Part shown: one piece after another, positions 1 to 5,967 of the stretch | Numbering within the stretch: position 1 is the first letter of the stretch | Layout: each line of letters begins with the position of its first letter | NCBI GenBank assembly: GCA_902470925.1 | Contig: CABRIF010000074.1 | Span: forward strand, 1 to 12,624 | Direction: 5' to 3' | Source of the DNA: an uncultured Collinsella sp. | GTDB lineage: Bacteria > Actinomycetota > Coriobacteriia > Coriobacteriales > Coriobacteriaceae | DNA: 12,624 bases | The notes under the pieces: generated by a model | Told to the model about the DNA's origin: nothing | Database searches by the model: none | What the model saw: the letters and a program-made list of their open reading frames with translations, nothing else | Program-made: the position numbers and the translations under genes

Positions 1-105
1 CATCTGCAGTTTGCAGTTTGGGGACGGGGTCGTTTCGTATTGTGGAGATGGCCCGCGTTTTCTCCATACGAATCGACCCCGTCCCCAAACTGCAAACTGC
101 AGATG
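1..105. repeat. REP/BIME-like inverted pair downstream of the lysR-type gene
   Basis: Two units of the window's main intergenic repeat face each other. Arms 1-40 and 66-105 are 40 bases each and pair with a single mismatch (T33 opposite T73). The inner loop adds a GGAGA/TCTCC stem (44-48 with 61-65). The core GGGGACGGGGTCGTTTCGT is at 20-38; the reverse unit at 68-86 carries GATTCGT instead of GTTTCGT. It ends 4 bases before the stop codon of the minus-strand LysR gene, so in RNA it would form a very stable hairpin that could end or protect that transcript. There is no T run, so a classical intrinsic terminator is not supported. The left arm begins at base 1 and may continue outside the window. 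Confidence 0.9.
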
Positions 106-109
106 GCAA

Positions 110-961
110 TCAGAGGGCGCTGCGGGTCTGGGCCCAGGCGAAGGTCTGGGCGGCAACCGGGCCGGCATCGGTGCGCACGATGAGGTAGAAGGTGGCGCGC
201 GCCGCGTCGTCGTCGATCGGGACCGTGATGCGCGCGGGCGGCAGGCCGCCTTGGAACGGCGAGTCGCTAGTGAAGAAGCAATGCGGCGTTGAGCGGATGA
301 GCTGCGAGAACACCGTGCGGTCGTGCTGCTCGACGAAGGTGGCGTGCGGTAGGGCGGCATCCACGCGCTCGCGCCAGAACCCGATGTCGGAGAATAGCAG
401 AAACGAATTGCCGTCCAGGTCTGCCATGGTGACGCTCGTGCGGGCGGCGAGCGGGTGGTTGGGCGGCAGCACTACCGAGAGCTGCTCGCGCATGAGCACG
501 CAGGAGCGCAGCAGCGGGCTCGCGGGGGCTTCGGCCACGATGCCGACGTCGAGCGCGCCGGAGGTGACCCCGCGCTCGACCTCCTCGGCCGAGCAGGTCT
601 CGGTGGTGAGCGTCTCGCGCGGGAACCGCTCGAGCATGATGCTGGTGAGCAGCCACAGCGGCGCCGGTGCCACCGTGCCCACGTGCAGGGTCCACGCCCG
701 CCGCGCCGCCGCGTCGACCGCCTCGCGCATGAGACGCTCATCGCGCAGAATCTGCCGGGCCCAGTCCACCGCGACCCTGCCGGCCTCATTCAGCTCGATA
801 TGCCTGCCTTCACGCAGGAAAAGGGGGTAGCCGAGTTCCGCCTCGAGCCGCTGGACCGAGCGGCTGAGCGCGGGTTGCGACAGATGAAGCTCGCGTGCCG
901 CTGCCGACAGGGTTCCGCTGCGCTCAATGGCGTCGAGCTGGCGCATCTGCTCAAGTTCCAT
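110..961 (-). CDS. LysR family transcriptional regulator
   Basis: Putative LysR-type regulator of 283 residues, close to the usual family length. The N-terminal winged helix-turn-helix is plain at about residues 3-62, with SGTLSAAARELHLSQPALS as the recognition region, followed by a linker helix and a two-lobed effector-binding domain (about 88-283). I start it at the ATG at 961 (MELEQMRQLDAIE), where family members normally begin; an upstream in-frame ATG at 1036 would add 25 Arg-rich residues unlike the family. The chosen start has no good Shine-Dalgarno at normal spacing (AAAGGA lies about 14 bases upstream), so translation may be weak or coupled to a small upstream frame (951-1073). It is divergent from the AKR at 1199, the usual arrangement for a LysR protein and its target. 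The effector cannot be told from sequence. Confidence 0.9.
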   Translation of the reverse strand: MELEQMRQLDAIERSGTLSAAARELHLSQPALSRSVQRLEAELGYPLFLREGRHIELNEAGRVAVDWARQILRDERLMREAVDAAARRAWTLHVGTVAPAPLWLLTSIMLERFPRETLTTETCSAEEVERGVTSGALDVGIVAEAPASPLLRSCVLMREQLSVVLPPNHPLAARTSVTMADLDGNSFLLFSDIGFWRERVDAALPHATFVEQHDRTVFSQLIRSTPHCFFTSDSPFQGGLPPARITVPIDDDAARATFYLIVRTDAGPVAAQTFAWAQTRSAL

Positions 962-1073
962 TCCTGCTGCCGTCCTTTCGTGTGGTGGGTCTGCTGTGCG
1001 TACGGTGCGTGGCGCCCGGATGCGCAGCCGCCCCATCGCCCTCGGTCGGATACGGACCCCAGCCGACTTTCAC
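951..1073 (-). CDS. possible small leader ORF overlapping the lysR-type start
   Basis: A 40-codon frame on the minus strand begins with GTG at 1073, has AAGGAG (1084-1089) 10 bases upstream, and ends with TGA at 951-953, just past the LysR gene's ATG at 959-961. The peptide is basic and unrecognised (starts VKVGWGPYPTEG). The overlap and the poor ribosome site of the downstream gene make translational coupling conceivable. High-GC DNA produces such open frames by chance, so this is weak. Confidence 0.2.
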   Translation of the reverse strand: MKVGWGPYPTEGDGAAAHPGATHRTHSRPTTRKDGSRNGT

Positions 1074-1131
1074 CCTCGGTCTTCTCCTTATTTTATGCGT
1101 CATGTGCATATGAAATTGCTCAAACGGCATT

Positions 1132-1144
1132 TTACACCGTGTAA
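1132..1144. promoter_or_regulatory. candidate LysR-type operator (T-N11-A) and promoter region
   Basis: TTACAC-C-GTGTAA is a perfect 6+1+6 palindrome that fits the T-N11-A motif bound by LysR-type regulators. It lies in the 237-base gap between the divergent LysR gene and the AKR at 1199. On the plus strand a loose promoter, TTGCTC (1116-1121), 18-base spacer, TGTAAT (1140-1145), overlaps its right half. That overlap would suit repression, or activation from a further site, but the promoter assignment is tentative. The surrounding stretch (about 1085-1190) is much more AT-rich than the genes on either side. Confidence 0.45.
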
Positions 1145-1198
1145 TTCTGCGTGCAGACTTATGCATGAAGCGACCAATACATATATAAGGAGGATGCC

Positions 1199-2056
1199 AT
1201 GATATCCATGCAGCTGAACAGCGGACGGACTATCCCCGCCCAGGGCTACGGCGTGTTCCAGATGAGCTCCGAGCAGGTTGAACGGCACCTGCCCGAGGCC
1301 ATCGCGGCCGGCTACACGCATGTCGACACCGCCAACGCCTACTTTAACGAGGTGGCGGTGGGCCGGGCCATCAAGGCGAGCGGCGCGCGCCGCGAGGACC
1401 TGTTCGTCACGAGCAAGCTCTTCCCCCAGAGCTACCCGTATGCGCGCTGCGGGGCCGATATCGATGCCACGCTCGAGCGCCTGGGCCTCGACTATCTCGA
1501 CCTGCTGCTTTTCCATCAGCCCTACGGCGCATACGTGGAGGGCTGGCGCGCGATGGAGGAGGCGGTGGACGCCGGCAAGGTGCGTTCCATCGGCCTGTCC
1601 AACTTCCCCGTGCACAAGATCCGCGAGATCATGGAGGTCGCCCGTATCCGCCCGGCGGTCCTCCAGGTGGAGATCAATCCCTACTGGAATCAGCATGCGC
1701 TGAAAGACGAGCTCGCCGCCATGGGGCTGGGTGACGTGGTGCTGGAGGGCTGGTATCCGCTCGGGCATGGCGACGCGCAGCTGCTGGCCGAGCCGGTGCT
1801 TGCGCGAGTGGCCGCGGCGCACGGCAAGACGCCGGCGCAGGTCATCTTGCGCTGGCAGGTGCAGGAGGGCAACGTGGCGCTGCCGAAGACGCTGAGCGCA
1901 CAGCACATGGCCGAGAACCTCGACATCTTCGACTTCGAGCTGACCGGCGAGGAGATGGCCGCGATCAACGCGTTGCCGCAGCACGCCTACTACACCGTGC
2001 CCGAGGAGCCGCCGGCCTTCGTGCTTGCGGAAAACGACTACCGCAACCAGGCATAG
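1199..2056 (+). CDS. aldo/keto reductase, AKR5-type (2,5-diketogluconate reductase-like)
   Basis: Cytosolic (alpha/beta)8-barrel oxidoreductase of 285 residues that should reduce small aldehydes or ketones with a nicotinamide cofactor. The catalytic tetrad is visible as Asp43 and Tyr48 (HVDTANAY), Lys73 (VTSK) and His106 (LLLFHQP). The start is fixed by AAGGAGG just upstream of ATG 1199. In the cofactor loop near the C-terminus (LPKTLSAQHMAEN) the usual Arg is His236, aligned by eye with Arg238 of Corynebacterium 2,5-diketo-D-gluconate reductase. Arg238 contacts the NADPH 2'-phosphate, and Arg-to-His there raises NADH use, so this enzyme may prefer or accept NADH (inference). It is divergent from the LysR gene and probably its target. 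Repeats follow the stop at once, so it is likely a single-gene transcript. The substrate is unknown. Confidence 0.93.
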   Translation: MISMQLNSGRTIPAQGYGVFQMSSEQVERHLPEAIAAGYTHVDTANAYFNEVAVGRAIKASGARREDLFVTSKLFPQSYPYARCGADIDATLERLGLDYLDLLLFHQPYGAYVEGWRAMEEAVDAGKVRSIGLSNFPVHKIREIMEVARIRPAVLQVEINPYWNQHALKDELAAMGLGDVVLEGWYPLGHGDAQLLAEPVLARVAAAHGKTPAQVILRWQVQEGNVALPKTLSAQHMAENLDIFDFELTGEEMAAINALPQHAYYTVPEEPPAFVLAENDYRNQA

Positions 2057-2520
2057 CGGCGCGCAGCTTGCAGTTTGGGGACGGGGTCGTTTCGTACGGA
2101 GGCGGCGCGCCAGCAGTTTGGGGACGGGGTCGTTTCGTTTGGAGGCAGCCCGCCTGCCCCCGTGTCATTTGATCGGCTGCGCGCCCCTGTCGCTGTCGCG
2201 GTATGGAGCGATTCGGATTTCCCCATATAAATAGGCCACGCCCCCAGACCGTGTGATACGAATCGACCCCGTCCCCAGATTGTGGATTGGGGGACGGGGT
2301 CGTTTGGGGCTGCGGACGAAAAACCGGACGCTCCGTGCCCGATGGGCGACCCGCCTGCTCCCATGCGAATCGGCCGACTGCACGCTCCTTTCGCAACCGC
2401 GCTGCTGAGGCAGCTGGCGATTTCCCTCCATACGAGCTGACCCCGTCCCCAAGCTGCGAACAAGCTGCGAATACGAATCGACCCCGTCCCCAAATTGCAA
2501 ATTGACATCTAGGAGGAACC
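2057..2520. repeat. cluster of six REP-like units between two aldo/keto reductase genes
   Basis: This gene-free gap holds six units of the GGGGACGGGGTCG repeat. Plus-oriented cores are at 2077-2095, 2120-2138 and 2290-2308 (the last ends TTTGGG). Reverse cores are at 2258-2276, 2432-2450 (diverged: ACGAGCTGACC) and 2473-2491. The pair 2264-2276 / 2290-2302 makes a perfect 13-bp stem with a 13-base loop. Flanks share a GC(A/T)(G/A)(T/C)TTGCA-like extension beside the GGGG side. The DNA between units (about 2140-2255 and 2310-2430) shows no convincing gene or promoter. The last unit ends only 29 bases before the next start codon; its AGGAGG site lies at 2511-2516. Confidence 0.88.
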
Positions 2521-3399
2521 ATGAAGTACACAACCCTTAGCAACGGCGTGGAGATGCCCCAGCTCGGCTTCGGCGTGTTCCAAACGCCGCCCGACGAGAC
2601 CGAGCGCTGCGTGTCCGAGGCGCTTGCGGTGGGCTACCGGCTCATCGACACCGCGCAGGCCTATAACAACGAGGAAGGGGTGGGTGCCGCCGTGGCCACA
2701 AGCGGCATCGACCGCGACGAGATCTTCATCACGAGCAAGATCTGGGTATCGAACATGAACTACGAGCGCGCCGCCGCCTCGATCGACGAAAGCCTCAAGA
2801 AGCTCGGCACCGACCATATCGACCTCATGCTGCTGCATCAGGCCATGGGCGACTACCCCGGTGCCTACCGCGCCATGGAGGACGCCTACCGCGCCGGCAA
2901 GCTGCGCGCCATCGGTGTGTCGAACTTCTACCCGGAACGTCTGGTGGACGTATGCGCCCTGGCGCATATTGCCCCGATGGTGAACCAGGTCGAGACCCAT
3001 CCGTTTCGTCAGCAGGCCGCCGCACACGCGCTTATGGCCGAACTCGGGGTCGTGCACGAGGCCTGGGCGCCGTTCGCCGAGGCCAAAGGCGGCATCTTCG
3101 AGCATCCGGTGCTCGCGCGGCTGGCGTCCAAGCACGGCAAGACGGTCGGTCAGGTGATCTTGCGGGCGCTGATTCAGCAGGGTGTCACGGTGATTCCCAA
3201 GACAGTGCACCGTGCGCGTATGGAGGAGAACTTCGACGTGTTCGATTTCGCACTGGATGCGGACGACATGGCCGCCTTCGTCGCGCTCGACGACCCCTCC
3301 TTCACGCCGATTTTCGACCACTACGACGTGGGTACCGTTCGCTGGCTGCTGGAGGACCTGGTGGCCCAACAGCAGCTTGCCGGCGCGAAGCTGTACTAG
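2521..3399 (+). CDS. aldo/keto reductase, AKR5-type paralogue
   Basis: Second AKR of the same subfamily, 292 residues, with tetrad Asp43, Tyr48 (LIDTAQAY), Lys73 (ITSK) and His106 (LMLLHQA). The family marker GVSNF is at 132-136. TAGGAGGAACC precedes ATG 2521 at ideal spacing. The NADPH-contact loop (IPKTVHRARMEEN) keeps Lys227, Thr228 and Arg233, as in NADPH-dependent relatives, unlike the upstream AKR. The C-terminus is somewhat extended (about residues 262-292), and that loop shapes substrate choice in AKRs. It is flanked on both sides by REP-like clusters. No clear promoter is visible: a TTGACA at 2502 has no -10 partner before the start codon, so transcription may start within or before the repeats. 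The substrate is unknown. Confidence 0.93.
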   Translation: MKYTTLSNGVEMPQLGFGVFQTPPDETERCVSEALAVGYRLIDTAQAYNNEEGVGAAVATSGIDRDEIFITSKIWVSNMNYERAAASIDESLKKLGTDHIDLMLLHQAMGDYPGAYRAMEDAYRAGKLRAIGVSNFYPERLVDVCALAHIAPMVNQVETHPFRQQAAAHALMAELGVVHEAWAPFAEAKGGIFEHPVLARLASKHGKTVGQVILRALIQQGVTVIPKTVHRARMEENFDVFDFALDADDMAAFVALDDPSFTPIFDHYDVGTVRWLLEDLVAQQQLAGAKLY

Positions 3400-3420
3400 G
3401 ACCCACCGGCTGGGGATGCA

Positions 3421-3740
3421 GTTTGGGGACGGGGTCGTTTCGTTTAATCGGATTGGCACCGTCGTTTCGTGAATGCGGCCCCCGTTTTCACCCGTACGAA
3501 TCGACCCCGTCCCCAGATTGGGGCCGGCTGCGCCATCTCCGCGACCGCATGGCGAAGGCGGCCCCCGTTGTTTAATCGGATTGGCGTCGTCGTTTCGCGG
3601 GGGCGGCCCCCGTTTTCTCCCGTACGAATCGACCCCGTCCCCAGATTGCGAGTGTGTAGAGACGGCCCCTGTTTTCACCCATACGAATCGACCCCGTCCC
3701 CAGATTGCGAGTGTGTACGAAACGACCCCGTCCCCAAATT
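3421..3740. repeat. cluster of five REP-like units with a 78-nt duplicated module
   Basis: Cores are at 3425-3443 (plus) and, reversed, at 3496-3514, 3624-3642, 3683-3701 and 3717-3735. A 78-base module is duplicated at 3443-3520 and 3571-3648 with 7 differences, and its right part recurs at 3662-3707. Each module holds a decayed plus-oriented half (GTCGTTTCGT-like, 3461-3470 and 3589-3598), a linker GGCCCCCGTTTTC, and a reverse core. The phrase CCAGATTGCGAGTGTGTA follows two of the reverse cores (3641-3658 and 3700-3717). This fills the gap between the second and third AKR genes; the remainder (3741-3878) is the leader of the next gene. Confidence 0.9.
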
Positions 3741-3782
3741 GCAAATGAGGACGTTTTGCGGATTGGGTGCTGCGACGCGTGA

Positions 3783-3800
3783 CTTGGAGTCGACTCAAAG
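3783..3800. promoter_or_regulatory. imperfect palindrome upstream of the YajO-like gene, possible operator
   Basis: CTTgGAGTCGACTCaAAG is an 18-base palindrome with one mismatched pair around a perfect GAGTCGACTC centre. It lies 78 bases before the ATG at 3879, in an otherwise unassigned leader, and could be a regulator binding site. No convincing -35/-10 pair is next to it, so the call rests only on symmetry and position. Confidence 0.3.
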
Positions 3801-3878
3801 ACCTAGGATGCGTCTTGAGAAGAGGCGATGCGCGGGACGGTCTCGGCCGCCCCGTGCGCAGAGAGAAAGGACGTACCA

Positions 3879-4892
3879 ATGGAATCCATGACCTACACCA
3901 AGCTCGGCCATTCCGGCATTGAGATCTCCCGTCTGTGCCTGGGCGGCATGAGCTTCGGCAAGCCCTCGACCGACTTCCACCAGTGGACCATCGGCCCCGA
4001 CGACACCCGCGCCGTCATCAAACGTGCGCTCGACCTCGGCATCACCTTCATCGACACCGCCAACGTCTACTCCCATGGCACGAGCGAGGAGTACATCGGC
4101 GCGGCCCTGCGCGAGCTGGGCGTGCGCCGCGATGACGTGGTGCTGGCGAGCAAGGTCTACTTCAACGACGGCAAGCTCTCCGCCGCCGCCATCGAGCGCG
4201 AGATCGACGGCACGCTCTCCCGCCTGGGCACCGACTACCTGGACCTCTACATCATCCATCGCTTTGACTACACGACGCCGATCGAGGAGACGATGGAGGC
4301 GCTCGACAAGCTCGTGCGTGCCGGCAAGGTCCGCGCGCTGGGCGCAAGCGCCATGTACGCCTGCCAGCTGTACAACATGCAGGTTGCGGCCGAGCGAAAC
4401 GGCTGGACGAAGTTCACGAGCATGCAGTGCCACTACAACCTGCTCTACCGCGAGGACGAGCGCGAGATGATTCCGCTGTGCCGCCAGTACGACATGGCGA
4501 TCACCCCGTACAGCCCGCTGGCCTCGGGGCACCTCACGCGCCCGACCTGGGACTCGGATTCCAAGCGCTCCACGACCGATTCGACCATGCGCAACAAGTA
4601 CGACGCCGACCGCGAGCGCGACATGCCGATCGTGACGCGCGTGGCCGAGGTCGCCGAGCGCCACGGCGTGCCGATGGCGCAGGTGGCGCTCGCCTGGCAC
4701 TGGGCGCGCGGCGTGGAGGCGCCGATCGTGGGATGCTCGCGGCCCGAGCGCGTGGACGACGCGGTGGCGGCCCTCGCCGTGCATCTCACGGACGAGGAGG
4801 TTGCCTACCTCGAGGAGCCCTACGTGGCCCACGAGCTGGTGGGTCCGTCCGCCCGTCCGGGCGAGAAGGCGCTTGCCGGCACGACGCGGTAG
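3879..4892 (+). CDS. aldo/keto reductase, YajO-like
   Basis: 337-residue AKR of the larger, bacterial YajO-like branch rather than the AKR5 branch of its two neighbours. Tetrad: Asp59 and Tyr64 (FIDTANVY), Lys92 (LASK), His127 (IIHRFDY). Long stretches resemble E. coli YajO as I remember it, for example the TPIEETMEAL, HYNLLYREDEREM and APIVGCSRPE regions. YajO has been linked to aldehyde reduction and to a 1-deoxyxylulose 5-phosphate activity; transfer of that specific role here is inference. The start ATG 3879 follows AAAGGA at acceptable spacing; MTYTKLG at 3888 is a possible alternative. Cofactor is probably NADPH. It sits after a REP-like cluster and before a long inverted repeat. Confidence 0.92.
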   Translation: MESMTYTKLGHSGIEISRLCLGGMSFGKPSTDFHQWTIGPDDTRAVIKRALDLGITFIDTANVYSHGTSEEYIGAALRELGVRRDDVVLASKVYFNDGKLSAAAIEREIDGTLSRLGTDYLDLYIIHRFDYTTPIEETMEALDKLVRAGKVRALGASAMYACQLYNMQVAAERNGWTKFTSMQCHYNLLYREDEREMIPLCRQYDMAITPYSPLASGHLTRPTWDSDSKRSTTDSTMRNKYDADRERDMPIVTRVAEVAERHGVPMAQVALAWHWARGVEAPIVGCSRPERVDDAVAALAVHLTDEEVAYLEEPYVAHELVGPSARPGEKALAGTTR

Positions 4893-4928
4893 AGCGTTCG
4901 CTGCTTGTCCGTTTCACGTTGCCGCACC

Positions 4929-4963
4929 ATTCGGAGCCTACAAGATCAGGGCGGGCTCCGAAT
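4929..4963. terminator. inverted repeat after the YajO-like gene, possible terminator
   Basis: ATTCGGAGCC (4929-4938) and GGCTCCGAAT (4954-4963) are perfect 10-base arms around a 15-base loop, 36 bases after the stop codon. There is no T run, so it may act as a Rho-dependent or 3'-protecting hairpin, or as an operator for the next gene. The rest of the gap to 5107 is AT-richer; no promoter could be chosen with confidence. Confidence 0.45.
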
Positions 4964-5107
4964 ATGCCTGTTGAGGTACACTTGTCTCCTGCGACATTCG
5001 CTTTATCCGCTATTGATTCGACTGCGGTAAAAGCATGCGGGACAGTGGGGCGTATGCTGCTCATCGAGTTGTTACTTTGCCAGGCTGGGAAAATAGTAGG
5101 TGATTGA

Positions 5108-5773
5108 ATGAAGGACGGGCTACGTGGGACGGCGCGGCTTGCGACCGCTTCTCTGCGTCGTATAGGAAGCGATGAACTGCTCGAGGTGTTCGCGGAGGGT
5201 GATGGCTACATCGCGGACGCCTCGATTGAGGGGGCGGCGCTCGCCTACGAGTGCTCACATGGGTCAACGTGCGAACGCATGGTGTTCCGCACATGCGAAT
5301 TCGAACATGTTGATTTTCGTGACGCGACGTTTCGGGATGTGCGTTTCGAGAGCTGCCGTTTCATCGGTTGTGCCATGGACAACAGCTGGCTGTGCCGAGT
5401 GGACTTCTTCGACTGCTCTGCACCAGGTTTGAGCCTGATCGGTTCGCGTTTGGCGGGATTGTTCGCCACATCGACAGATTTTTCGTACGCCAATTTTTCT
5501 GAGGCATCCATCGATGGATTTCGACTGGTTGATTGCCGGCTTGTTGAGGCTGCGATGCAGCGTGCAAAGCTTAAAAGGGCTTCACTTGCGGAATGCGACC
5601 TGACGCGTCTGGATGTATTCGGCACGAAGCTTGCCGGTGTAGACGTTTCGACATGCACGTTTCAAGCCCCGGTTCTTTCAGCGGATTATCGTGAGTTGCG
5701 CGGCGTTCAGGTAAGCCCTGAGCAGGCCGTGGAGCTTGCTCGCTTGCTGGGCATCTGTATCGTCGATACGTAG
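5108..5773 (+). CDS. pentapeptide-repeat protein, Qnr/MfpA-like
   Basis: 221-residue protein built largely of pentapeptide repeats. Counting the central hydrophobic residue, positions 60, 65, 70 and so on to 185 stay in strict phase: 26 consecutive pentapeptides, about six and a half turns of a right-handed quadrilateral beta-helix, with no loop insertion. Phe/Leu dominate the centre and Cys/Ala/Ser/Thr the position two before it. The C-terminal LRGVQVSPEQAVELARLLGICI region resembles the dimerisation end of Qnr-type proteins. Such proteins can mimic DNA and protect gyrase from quinolones or toxins; that role here is inference, and other pentapeptide proteins have unknown roles. AGGTGA (5098-5103) lies 4 bases before ATG 5108. 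Base composition is less GC-rich than its neighbours, which hints at transfer. Confidence 0.88.
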   Translation: MKDGLRGTARLATASLRRIGSDELLEVFAEGDGYIADASIEGAALAYECSHGSTCERMVFRTCEFEHVDFRDATFRDVRFESCRFIGCAMDNSWLCRVDFFDCSAPGLSLIGSRLAGLFATSTDFSYANFSEASIDGFRLVDCRLVEAAMQRAKLKRASLAECDLTRLDVFGTKLAGVDVSTCTFQAPVLSADYRELRGVQVSPEQAVELARLLGICIVDT

Positions 5774-5967
5774 CGCTTGCTTATTCTTGGCATGTTGAGC
5801 TCGGGTGCGCATGCGGATTGATGGAATTCCGATGCACGGCGCCCCGCATCTATGTTTGTCACCTGCACCGCCTGCCCGGCAGCCGCCTTTCGCGCCGCAT
5901 GTTCTATGATGGTGAGCAGAAAAACACGCGGGTGCATGGTGCCCGCACGCGATTGCAGGGAGGCTAC

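Noticed and set aside
962..1036. N-terminal extension of the LysR-type protein to ATG 1036
   Set aside because: The extra 25 residues are Arg/Pro-rich and outside the family fold; the only ribosome-like site is too close to that ATG.
2502..2507. Perfect TTGACA -35 hexamer before the second AKR
   Set aside because: At 16-18 bases downstream there is no -10 box, and the position would fall inside the coding start.
3421..3740. CRISPR-like regular repeats
   Set aside because: Units occur in both orientations, spacings are unequal, the spacers are themselves repeated, and no cas gene is present.
2025..3748. Several small frames encoding repeated peptides such as GDGVVSY, LGTGSIR and NRPRPQ
   Set aside because: The repeat core is open in all frames on both strands, so these peptides are translations of the REP-like element with no ribosome sites.
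2509..3879. 456-codon minus-strand frame through the second AKR and the repeat cluster
   Set aside because: It is the antisense shadow of a clear AKR gene; its other part is translated repeat (peptides like NETTPSPNC), not a protein.
5818..5967. N-terminal extension of the coiled-coil protein to TTG 5818
   Set aside because: No ribosome site precedes it, while AGGGAGG is ideally placed for GTG 5968.
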